Positions 1-5,638 of a DNA stretch of 6,075 nt are shown here, one piece after another. The notes beneath the pieces are model-generated. The model was given only the letters and a program-made list of their open reading frames with translations, was not told the DNA's origin and ran no database searches. The stretch is from Anaerolineales bacterium. GTDB lineage: Bacteria > Chloroflexota > Anaerolineae > Anaerolineales > E44-bin32. The stretch's first letter is position 1. Each line of letters starts with the position of its first letter. A program made the position numbers and the translations under genes. Location: NCBI GenBank assembly GCA_023144145.1, contig JAGLGG010000179.1:1-6075 (forward strand), read 5' to 3'.

Positions 1-534
1 CACAGAAACGAAGAAAAAGAGGACCGCGGGAAGGGTCCAACCTTGCTTGGGGAGAGTACGAAAAATTTGTACCAAGCAGAGCAGAGTGATAATCACAAGG
101 CCTAAAAAATTTATGCCAATACTGATCTCAGGGAACAGTTGTAGAATGTGCCTGGCCGCGACCTTGATCAAAACAACACTAAGGGCAAGATTTCCTGCCA
201 GCAATGCCCAACCAGTGATAGTGCCAGCAAACCCACCCATACTCTCGTAAACAAATGCTGATGTTCCGCCCCTAGCGCTGCTGCCCCCAAGGAGTTCGAT
301 AACGTTCACGAGTGTCAAGCCCAAAACGATCGTTACAAGCAATGTCGCAGCAATTGCATTCACGCCAACCAACCCGACAGCATTGCCGGCCAGAATTAGA
401 AAGATACCTAGTATCAGGGCTAAGCCCGCTGCTGAAGCCCTGCCCACCGAAGTGATCAGACGGCCAACTCGGACCTCACCTTGAATCTCATCACCAAGTT
501 CGCTGATCACTTCCTTATTTGTTGTATCGTTCAC
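1..534 (-). CDS. APC-superfamily amino-acid permease, N-terminal part (cut by window edge)
   Basis: I translated the open frame by hand: 178 codons with no stop, running off the left edge. The protein begins MNDTTNKEVISELG, has a short polar N-terminus of about 30 residues, and then hydrophobic segments at roughly 34-56, 60-80, 100-124, 138-158 and from 167 on. The stretch GGSSARGGTSAFVYE (residues about 83-97), followed by GGFAGTITGWALLAGN, resembles the second and third helix region of amino-acid permeases of the APC superfamily, which import amino acids with H+ or Na+. The start is taken as GTG at 534-532 because GGTGAGG lies about 6 nt upstream. A second in-frame GTG at 540 is too close to that SD, and the only ATG just upstream (548) is in another frame and stops after five codons. 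The substrate cannot be told. The gene follows a long leader holding copy 1 of the 65-bp element. The family call is fairly secure; the full length is unknown. Confidence 0.8.
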   Translation of the reverse strand, partial: MNDTTNKEVISELGDEIQGEVRVGRLITSVGRASAAGLALILGIFLILAGNAVGLVGVNAIAATLLVTIVLGLTLVNVIELLGGSSARGGTSAFVYESMGGFAGTITGWALLAGNLALSVVLIKVAARHILQLFPEISIGINFLGLVIITLLCLVQIFRTLPKQGWTLPAVLFFFVSV

Positions 535-541
535 AGCCACC

Positions 542-568
542 TCACCATAAGCATAATCTAGTAATCAT
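542..568 (-). CDS. Possible 8-codon leader ORF before the permease
   Basis: On the minus strand ATG at 568 opens a frame reading MITRLCLW and stopping at TGA (544-542), 7 nt before the permease GTG at 534. GGGGAAAG lies about 8 nt before the ATG and could act as an SD. The stop overlaps the GGTGAGG that serves as the permease SD, so translating it could affect permease initiation by coupling. This is seen as sequence only. An ORF this short arises easily by chance, and nothing proves it is translated. Confidence 0.2.
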   Translation of the reverse strand: MITRLCLW

Positions 569-604
569 GGGTCTTTCCCCAATGGGGCTAATAATGCAGA
601 TATG

Positions 605-669
605 TCGGGCACTGTCTTTCAGTGTAATGTAAATTGTGGTGGATTTACACCACGTCTTGCGACATGATC
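605..669 (-). repeat. 65-bp leader element, copy 1 (upstream of permease)
   Basis: This is 59/65 identical, without gaps, to 1964-2028 and in the same orientation. Read on the minus strand it has in order: a hairpin CATGTC-GCAA-GACGTG (666-651); GTGGTG-N6-CACCAC (653-636); the overlapping palindrome TGTAAAT-N8-ATTTACA (649-628); and a hairpin CACTG-AAAGA-CAGTG (624-610). The two middle inverted repeats share bases, so as RNA they cannot form together. It starts about 6 nt downstream of the predicted start site from the promoter at 682-710 and ends about 70 nt before the permease GTG. I do not recognise it as a known riboswitch or attenuator. It may be an operator (DNA) or a structured leader (RNA). 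Confidence 0.75.
628..649. promoter_or_regulatory. Palindromic operator-like site TGTAAAT-N8-ATTTACA, copy 1
   Basis: Perfect 7-bp arms with an 8-bp centre give a 22-bp dyad, the size bound by many homodimeric bacterial repressors. An identical site occurs at 1987-2008 upstream of the prenyltransferase. It lies at about +26 to +47 relative to the predicted permease start site, a position where a bound protein would act as a roadblock or repressor. The binding protein is unknown; the half-site was not matched to a specific regulator. Confidence 0.5.
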
Positions 670-681
670 GATGTGCATCCA

Positions 682-710
682 ATTATCGCATTATTTCTAT
701 TTCAAGTCAT
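682..710 (-). promoter_or_regulatory. Probable sigma70 promoter of the permease
   Basis: On the minus strand ATGACT (710-705, 4/6 to TTGACA) and GATAAT (687-682, 5/6 to TATAAT) are separated by exactly 17 nt. TGC directly precedes the -10 box, giving an extended -10 (TGn). The predicted start is near 675, giving a leader of about 140 nt that contains copy 1 of the 65-bp element. Between this promoter and the prenyltransferase stop (711-851) I see no gene, RNA or clear terminator. Confidence 0.5.
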
Positions 711-851
711 AGGTATGGTTTGAGTACAGAAATCCGTATCACACATGGCAAATTGAACGGGAATAAACTTGCGGTATATTGCACTACGTATTTCTGACAA
801 GATATATGGCTATGCGAAGGATTTGCTAGATAGAAGGAGAGTAAGTAGGGG

Positions 852-1805
852 CTAAGAGCGACCGAGAAGGCAACAAAAGCCAGTTGTTGACCACCAGGAA
901 AGGAGTTGTGCAGCGAGCAGAAGAACCATCGCCGCAACTGTGGGGAATGGAGAGCGTTGCCGAGTGTAGCTGAGACCTCCCCAAAGAATCACGGGCGTGA
1001 TCAATAGGCTTGCCCACACCACCTCCCACGGCAGGACACGATTAAATAGAAACAGCAAAGCTAGGATGATGCCCAACGCCACCGTCCAATACAGAACTCT
1101 AAGGTATCTGATCGGCCAGAGCGTGGCTAAGGTCCGCTTTCCTACTTGGTCATCGGCTTTTCGATCCGGCCAAGTTGTAGCCAATAGGTTGATAAATGCA
1201 GCGGCACCAAAAGGAAGCAGCGCCGCTATCACCCAGGCCTGAACCTCCCCGGCCTGAACCACGAAGCCATATAGTGGTAACAGCACCCCACCCAACAAAG
1301 CATTATCCAACTCCCCCAATCCTCTCCAGCCGAGTGCGAGTGGTTTCAAAGAATACATCCATCCGAAGAATGTCCCAATAAAGAGAATCCCTATGGAAAC
1401 TGGCGATAAAAATCCGCCTACGTAGGCGCCAAGCGCGATTCCAAAACCAAGGATTGCTGCATACCAAGCTGCCTTGAGCGCAATCTCCCTGGGCAATCCC
1501 GTCTCAGGAAGCACGCCGCTTCCTCCCGAAAATGGCGTGCGTGAGGTGAGTGCGTCTGTCTCATGGTCGGCATATTCATTAGCGTAGTGGATGCTTGCAC
1601 TTAACGGAATGAGAGTGATCAGACCGATCCAGAACTTGGTGGGATCCAGATCCAAGCTTTGTGCTAGTGCAATCACGGCTCCTAATAGATATACAAAGGC
1701 GATCAGGAGAAGCTGCGTGGGCCGTGACATAGCAAATAACGCCCACATCACAGTGAATCTGTCACTCGAAGGCCTAAATCCACTTATCCACCGATGCTTC
1801 GCCAA
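852..1805 (-). CDS. UbiA-family prenyltransferase, MenA-like
   Basis: Integral membrane enzyme of the UbiA family, which transfers a polyprenyl chain from its diphosphate to an aromatic acceptor; MenA makes demethylmenaquinone from 1,4-dihydroxy-2-naphthoate. Both Mg-diphosphate motifs are present: N76-E-Y-A-D80-H-E-T-D84 (NxxxDxxxD) and D214-R-K-A-D218-D219 (DxxxD). YSLKPL and GLGELDNALLGG between them fit the MenA side of the family. About eight hydrophobic segments are visible and the length (317 aa) is normal. The start is chosen as TTG at 1805 because GGAGG sits 5 nt upstream. TTG at 1817 keeps the frame open but has no SD, and ATG at 1748 would still keep all motifs. It stops with TAG at 854-852. 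The upstream leader carries copy 2 of the 65-bp element. The acceptor substrate is not provable: quinone, heme or chlorophyll-type roles exist in the family. Confidence 0.85.
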   Translation of the reverse strand: MAKHRWISGFRPSSDRFTVMWALFAMSRPTQLLLIAFVYLLGAVIALAQSLDLDPTKFWIGLITLIPLSASIHYANEYADHETDALTSRTPFSGGSGVLPETGLPREIALKAAWYAAILGFGIALGAYVGGFLSPVSIGILFIGTFFGWMYSLKPLALGWRGLGELDNALLGGVLLPLYGFVVQAGEVQAWVIAALLPFGAAAFINLLATTWPDRKADDQVGKRTLATLWPIRYLRVLYWTVALGIILALLFLFNRVLPWEVVWASLLITPVILWGGLSYTRQRSPFPTVAAMVLLLAAQLLSWWSTTGFCCLLGRS

Positions 1806-1836
1806 CAACGCCTCCAACTGGTTGTGATTCTGCTTA

Positions 1837-1859
1837 ACTCATTCCATTCTATAATGAGT
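1837..1859. repeat. Inverted repeat ACTCATT-N9-AATGAGT in the prenyltransferase leader
   Basis: Perfect 7-bp arms at 1837-1843 and 1853-1859 around a 9-nt centre, ending about 32 nt before the TTG start at 1805. It could be a small operator or a weak RNA hairpin. The 10-mer AACTCATTCC covering its left arm recurs upstream of the kinase near 4516-4527. Confidence 0.35.
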
Positions 1860-1963
1860 AAATGAACCTGAGTGTAATCAAGCTCCCATCGAAGTGTCTT
1901 GTCTCCAATTCTCGCCTAAATATACGCATCCTTGATGTAAAAAATGGCTGATCCAACATCACC

Positions 1964-2028
1964 TCGGACACAGTCTTTCAGTGTATTGTAAATTGTGGTG
2001 GATTTACACCACGTCATGAGACGTGATC
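1964..2028 (-). repeat. 65-bp leader element, copy 2 (upstream of prenyltransferase)
   Basis: Second copy of the element at 605-669, in the same orientation, with six substitutions. Minus-strand order: hairpin CACGTC-TCAT-GACGTG (2025-2010), perfectly paired; GTGGTG-N6-CACCAC (2012-1995); palindrome TGTAAAT-N8-ATTTACA (2008-1987); then CACTG-AAAGA-CTGTG, where the last stem has a mismatch compared with copy 1. The core from GACGTG through ATTTACA is identical between copies. In the first hairpin the copy-1 U.G pair becomes C-G here on the minus-strand RNA, a pairing-compatible change, while two of four loop bases differ. It ends about 160 nt before the prenyltransferase start. Confidence 0.75.
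1987..2008. promoter_or_regulatory. Palindromic operator-like site TGTAAAT-N8-ATTTACA, copy 2
   Basis: Identical over all 22 bp, including the 8-bp centre, to 628-649. It lies just downstream of the AT-rich candidate -10 boxes at 2036-2049, so bound protein would block early elongation. The regulator is unknown. Confidence 0.5.
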
Positions 2029-2035
2029 TCGCGAC

Positions 2036-2049
2036 GTTATAAAATTATA
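2036..2049 (-). promoter_or_regulatory. Possible -10 region of the prenyltransferase
   Basis: The minus strand reads TATAATTTTATAAC, holding a perfect -10 (2049-2044) and a 5/6 match (2041-2036). No good -35 is visible; GTCGCA lies 17 nt before TATAAC but matches only 3/6. A start here would fall at or just before the first base of the 65-bp element, as in copy 1, and give a leader of about 225-230 nt. Confidence 0.35.
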
Positions 2050-2210
2050 AATCTCCTCTGCGACGGCGCCTCTATTCACAGGGTGACAGGATCTAGAGTA
2101 ATTTGAATGATGAAATCTGGGTCAAAACGCGCTGGTTCGTGGACTCCGCCTTAGGGCATTGTTCTCGTCCCAAGTAATCGTGCGCAAGCGGGGAAAGTTG
2201 TAGGGTTCAG

Positions 2211-2271
2211 GGCCTAGATCATAGATCTAGCCTGAGGAAATGCTATTAGAAATGACTCCTTGCGCATTTCT
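2211..2271. repeat. Two inverted repeats downstream of the kinase gene
   Basis: CTAGATC-ATA-GATCTAG (core 2214-2230, extendable by GG/CC with one bulge) and AGAAATG-N10-CATTTCT (2248-2271) lie 20-80 nt past the kinase stop. They are placed where a transcript end would be expected, but neither is followed by a T-run on the minus strand, so an intrinsic terminator is not supported. The rest of 2050-2210 shows no gene or RNA I can recognise. Confidence 0.3.
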
Positions 2272-2291
2272 CGTTCGAAGGAGGGTTTCAC

Positions 2292-4472
2292 TTAACGAGA
2301 TTCGACTTCTTCTACATCCTCATCCGAAAAATTCATGCTTTCATTGTCGAGCAAGCTTTCCATTGTTGAGAGCAAATTTGCTATTACCAGTGGCTTATTG
2401 AAGTACGCATCTGCACCAACACGAAGGGCTTTCACTCTGTCTTCATCACTTGTTTTAGCTGAGACGATCACAACCGGGATGGAGGCTGTTTCAGGGGATG
2501 AGCGCATACGATAACAAACCTCAAACCCGTCCATCCCTGGTAGGACTACATCCAAAATAACCAGATCAATAGCATCATTGGCAATTATTTCAAGGGCTTC
2601 CAAACCATTTGTTGCTTTGATTGGAAGATAACCATCCCTTTCCAAGGCGTATTCCATAAGCATGGCTGCATGCGTGTTATCTTCTGTAATTAAGATCGTG
2701 CCTTTCTTTTCAATTCTTGGTCTTAGAGGGAGCTGAAGGGTAAATGAAAAGCCACTATCTTTACTCCCCTGCGCAATCATAACTCCCATATGTGAATCGA
2801 TGATGTGTCTCGCCACAAAAATTCCTAGACCTTCCTGCGAGATGTCGTAGAATTCCCCCCGCGCTGTTTTGTGATCTGGCAATGTCGTATCAGAAGGATT
2901 TTCCTCTGCGCTGGTAATTTGTAGGATCAGGTCATTCTCATCAACCAAAGTGCGGATGAAAACGTGGTTATTAGTCTTGATCGAGCGAAGCACGGAACTT
3001 ATTAAATTATGTAATGCATGACGCATATAGCTCTCGTCACCTTGCAAATCGGGTAAATCCTTCAAACGAGCATCAGCAAGAAATATCTGGCCTTCCCAGG
3101 CTGGTTGACTGAAGCGTTGGATGCAAGATTGAAGCAGACGGTCCATGGAAAATGGAGTGGAAGTGATATTTAGTTTTCCGGCTTGAATAAGTGATGCTGC
3201 TTCTAAATCCGCGACAATATCTGCTAAATGAACACTCTCGCGATAGGCGATATGTAGAAATTGCTCCTCTTGGCGAAGGTCCGATACCCCTCCGTTCACG
3301 AGAAGCTCTAGAAATCCTGATATCGCTTGCAGGGGGGCGCGCAATTCATGCGAAGCGATGGAGAGAATGCTTTCGACTGCAGCTGATTTATCGAGGTCCC
3401 GGGGTAATTGCTCGGAGGAAGTCCTGACCTTCTGATAGGATTTCAGAACCTCGATGGTTTCTTTATTCAACTCTGCTGTTTCAGGTAATTCCCCCGCCCC
3501 CGCCTCATTCTCTCGAATTTCCGCAGCCTCATCGATGGGTGACTCATCCTCCAATTGCTCATCGCTTACGGTATCAATCCTCTCGACAACATGCTCCTCA
3601 GCTGCCGACGAAAATTCCCCATCATCTTCTGATTGCTCGGGAAGTTCCGGCGTCAACATTTCAGCGACCGGCTCGTGCTCCTTTATTTGCACGGGCTCAT
3701 CACTCTGAGCTTGGAGTGGGCTTGGAGCTATAAATTGAGCTGCCTCGGTGTTTACTTCCCCTGTTTCTCCCCCCTCAACTTCCATCTCTTTCCTACTATC
3801 CTGCGCCTCGAGCGGTTTCGTATCATCCACTTCGAAGGCTTTGGAGGCTTCTCCTTGTTCAGCCGTTATCAGCGCCTCGTTTTCATCGATCGATACATCT
3901 TCTTGCTTTTTGCTCTCAACCACACCTTCGGTTGCAACAAGTTCTTGCGTCTCAATGTCCTGTACTTCTCCGATCCAATCAACTTCATAGGTCTCAAAGT
4001 CCATTACTTCTTCGATCGAAGCCTCTTCATAATTCTCAATGTCCACGTCTTCTTCGACCGAAGCAGCTTCATAAGCCTCTAAATCGGGAATCACTTCGAT
4101 CGTCTCAAGTAAATGTGGGTCTAAATCAGCCTGCTCGCTGAGTTCAGCCGTCTCCAACGCATGATTAATATCTGTAACCCCATCTACTTCAGATTCGAAC
4201 TCTGGCCCAGACTCATGATCTACCTCAATAACCTCAGGCTCATCCCCGTGGCCAACTGGTTTAACTTCTACGTCTACCTGCCCCTGGGTTTCCTCTTTAA
4301 CGATGATTTTAACGGGTGTCTCAATTGAGGCATTTGCCTTGTTACCATTGGGTTTTTCCGGTTCGGGTTTCGGTGCACGCAAACCGCGTTTTTCCAACTC
4401 TCTTCTGATTTCTTCACCAATCTTGGATGGTTTCCTTAAGCTGCTTTCCCTTTCAAAGGGTTGTGTGCCCAT
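2292..4472 (-). CDS. Soluble hybrid histidine kinase with acidic repeat region and C-terminal receiver
   Basis: 726 aa with no signal peptide or membrane segment, so cytosolic. Residues 1-40 are basic. Residues 60-340 are very acidic, low in complexity and probably disordered, with five degenerate 14-residue repeats at 130-199. HisKA spans about 366-432, with the phospho-acceptor H375 in SHELRAPL. The ATPase domain (about 440-585) keeps an N box (H488-N489-L490-I491-S492) and a G2-like EGLGIFVA (547-554), but the usual DxGxG box is replaced by SAEENP around 521-526. The receiver (591-709) is complete: E597-D598, D641 in VILDVVLPGMDG, S671 and K693. A short acidic tail follows. No PAS, GAF or other sensor domain is recognisable. 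The start ATG at 4472 has AGAGGA 6 nt upstream. It lies 111 nt after the HTH gene and is probably co-transcribed with it. Signal and output are unknown. Family call sure; kinase activity unsure. Confidence 0.9.
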   Translation of the reverse strand: MGTQPFERESSLRKPSKIGEEIRRELEKRGLRAPKPEPEKPNGNKANASIETPVKIIVKEETQGQVDVEVKPVGHGDEPEVIEVDHESGPEFESEVDGVTDINHALETAELSEQADLDPHLLETIEVIPDLEAYEAASVEEDVDIENYEEASIEEVMDFETYEVDWIGEVQDIETQELVATEGVVESKKQEDVSIDENEALITAEQGEASKAFEVDDTKPLEAQDSRKEMEVEGGETGEVNTEAAQFIAPSPLQAQSDEPVQIKEHEPVAEMLTPELPEQSEDDGEFSSAAEEHVVERIDTVSDEQLEDESPIDEAAEIRENEAGAGELPETAELNKETIEVLKSYQKVRTSSEQLPRDLDKSAAVESILSIASHELRAPLQAISGFLELLVNGGVSDLRQEEQFLHIAYRESVHLADIVADLEAASLIQAGKLNITSTPFSMDRLLQSCIQRFSQPAWEGQIFLADARLKDLPDLQGDESYMRHALHNLISSVLRSIKTNNHVFIRTLVDENDLILQITSAEENPSDTTLPDHKTARGEFYDISQEGLGIFVARHIIDSHMGVMIAQGSKDSGFSFTLQLPLRPRIEKKGTILITEDNTHAAMLMEYALERDGYLPIKATNGLEALEIIANDAIDLVILDVVLPGMDGFEVCYRMRSSPETASIPVVIVSAKTSDEDRVKALRVGADAYFNKPLVIANLLSTMESLLDNESMNFSDEDVEEVESR
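3876..4085 (-). repeat. Five 14-codon (42-bp) degenerate tandem repeats in the kinase gene
   Basis: Translated units are DLEAYEAASVEEDV, DIENYEEASIEEVM, DFETYEVDWIGEVQ, DIETQELVATEGVV and ESKKQEDVSIDENE (residues 130-199). All five are exactly 14 residues long with no gaps. The first three are clear copies (D-[LIF]-E-x-Y-E-x-x-[SW]-[IV]-x-E); the fourth and fifth are eroded. This points to internal duplication of a 42-bp unit within the acidic region, perhaps forming short amphipathic helices. Confidence 0.6.
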
Positions 4473-4553
4473 CTCTTGTCCTCTTTAATCTACCAATATG
4501 TGAGCTAGAGTCATTCAACTCATTCCCCGAGTTCTTCATAAAACGCTTTCATT

Positions 4554-4584
4554 GAGAATAAGTTGAATATCAACTCATATTCTC
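4554..4584. repeat. Long imperfect inverted repeat between HTH and kinase genes
   Basis: GAGAAT-a-AGTTGA / ata / TCAACT-cat-ATTCTC: two 6-bp paired blocks with a small internal loop (1 versus 3 nt) and a 3-nt apex. On the minus strand it begins at the last base of the HTH gene's TAG stop. No T-run follows, so it is not a classical terminator. It may be an RNA hairpin that sets the relative expression of the two genes, or an operator. I see no clear promoter in 4473-4583. Confidence 0.5.
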
Positions 4585-4799
4585 TAGTATCCAACCCCCA
4601 TCTGAACATGTTTATGGTTTAAGCGAGTAGCTTCTAAATACTCATCGAGCATTCTGCGGTTATAGCGCCGATGGCCTCCTGGTGTTCGAAAAGGCACCAG
4701 AAGGCTCTCCTTCTCTATCCGGTTCAATGTGCTTAAGCTGATTCCCAGATAGGTACTCGCTTCCCTAGCAGTTAGGAGGCGGTGTTCTGAATTCCACAT
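4584..4799 (-). CDS. Small MerR/excisionase-like helix-turn-helix DNA-binding protein
   Basis: 71 aa, starting MWNSEHRLLTAREA. The pattern LTAREASTYLGISLSTLNR is a helix-turn-helix, and TPGGHRRYNRRMLDEYL is the wing and following helix typical of MerR-type winged-helix domains. MerR regulators normally continue with a coiled coil and effector domain; here only the DNA-binding part exists, as in BldC-like or excisionase-like proteins. The start is ATG at 4799 because AGGGAGA lies 6 nt upstream; an ATG at 4826 keeps the frame open but would add nine basic residues with no better SD. The kinase gene follows after 111 nt, so the two may form one regulatory unit, though that is inference. No integrase or phage gene is nearby, so a transcription-factor role is favoured over excision. 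Confidence 0.85.
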   Translation of the reverse strand: MWNSEHRLLTAREASTYLGISLSTLNRIEKESLLVPFRTPGGHRRYNRRMLDEYLEATRLNHKHVQMGVGY

Positions 4800-5101
4800 G
4801 CGTAATCTCCCTTTTCGTCTACCCACATTCCAGTCACTTTATTGAAACCTCTTTTGATATCCCCGTATCCTATATGACACGAATTGGGTGGATTTCTATG
4901 TGCACGATACCTCTCGCGTTCAGTTGAAAACGCTTTGTCTCATTTGGCACGGTTTCCCCCATATTAGCTTGCTTATGACAAAAAAAGGCTGATTGCAAAC
5001 TAACTGTAGGGTGTTCGTTGGGTGCTAGAAAGTTAGGGGCTTAATTGGGATCTGAAACCAGGAAAATGACGCAAATCGGGTGCTTATGGCTGTCTGAGCG
5101 A
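4800..5101. other. Intergenic region with no recognised gene
   Basis: Between the phosphoesterase stop and the HTH start I find no convincing ORF, RNA gene or strong promoter. A run of seven A on the plus strand (4980-4986, T-run on the minus strand) lies about 115 nt past the phosphoesterase stop but has no GC-rich hairpin directly before it. CTAACT and AGTTAG form a wide inverted repeat (about 5000-5036) with a 25-nt spacer, too loose to call. Confidence 0.4.
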
Positions 5102-5578
5102 TTAGGTCTTGAGCAAGAGTATTTCGGCCTTCAAGGCAGTTCCGCTCACCTCAACTTTAGCAAGACTGGGTGGCTTTCCGGAACGATTGCTGCCCGCACT
5201 ACCAGGATTGAGGAACAATATTCCCTCTACTTTGCGGACCGTTGGTAAATGCGTATGCCCTGAAATTACCAAATCAAATCCAGCAGCTTTAGGATTCAGA
5301 TTCATGCTGAGTAAATCGTGCAGGATATAAATTGAAATATCGCCAATTTCCACAACCTCTGATCGCGGCAATTTATCCGTCCATGGTTCACAATCCATGT
5401 TTCCCCGAACCGCTACCACAGGCGCGATCCTTTCAAGATTCTCCAGAATCTCCTGTCCGCCGATATCTCCCGCGTGAATAATTAGATCTGACCCCCGAAG
5501 CACATCCAGGACATCCTCTCGTATGTTGTCATGGGTATCCGAGATTACACCAATCTGATATCGATCTTTTTCTTCCAT
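5102..5578 (-). CDS. Metallophosphoesterase, YfcE/MJ0936 type
   Basis: 158 aa, a normal length for this single-domain family of metal-dependent phosphodiesterases that act on small phosphodiesters or nucleotides in the cytosol. The metal-binding set is complete: D14-x-H16 in SDTHDN, D38 in GDIGG, N60 in GNMD, H87 in LHD, H108 and H110 in GHTH, followed by NPGS. The start is ATG at 5578, with AGGG about 9 nt upstream; ATG at 5587 is in frame but directly abuts that AGGG, so it is less likely. Stop is TAA at 5104-5102. It has its own promoter at 5639-5666 and is divergent from the TauE gene. The true substrate cannot be inferred. Confidence 0.9.
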   Translation of the reverse strand: MEEKDRYQIGVISDTHDNIREDVLDVLRGSDLIIHAGDIGGQEILENLERIAPVVAVRGNMDCEPWTDKLPRSEVVEIGDISIYILHDLLSMNLNPKAAGFDLVISGHTHLPTVRKVEGILFLNPGSAGSNRSGKPPSLAKVEVSGTALKAEILLLKT

Positions 5579-5638
5579 AATGTTCATCCCTATTCGACCA
5601 ACAAATACCTACTCCGTAATGCGGATCTCGCGGAATAC

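Noticed and set aside
707..1029. Minus-strand ORFs of 76 and 67 codons around the prenyltransferase 3' end
   Set aside because: They overlap the real gene in other frames, with no SD or recognisable domain.
997..1827. Several plus-strand ORFs of 60-81 codons
   Set aside because: All are antisense shadows of the prenyltransferase gene.
605..2028. 65-bp element as a CRISPR repeat or a miniature transposon
   Set aside because: There are only two copies, 1.3 kb apart with a gene between; no regular spacers, terminal inverted repeats or target-site duplications.
2100..2290. tRNA or other structured RNA gene, suggested by GGTTCG near 2133
   Set aside because: No acceptor, D- or anticodon arms can be built around it and the T-arm does not pair.
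3633..4082. 149-codon plus-strand ORF
   Set aside because: It lies wholly antisense to the kinase's acidic region; runs of GAA/GAG codons read in reverse give Ser/Phe/Leu-rich frames with few stops. No start signal or family resemblance.
4975..5040. Intrinsic terminator after the phosphoesterase using the T-run at 4986-4980
   Set aside because: No stable GC-rich stem ends just before the T-run, and it is over 100 nt past the stop.
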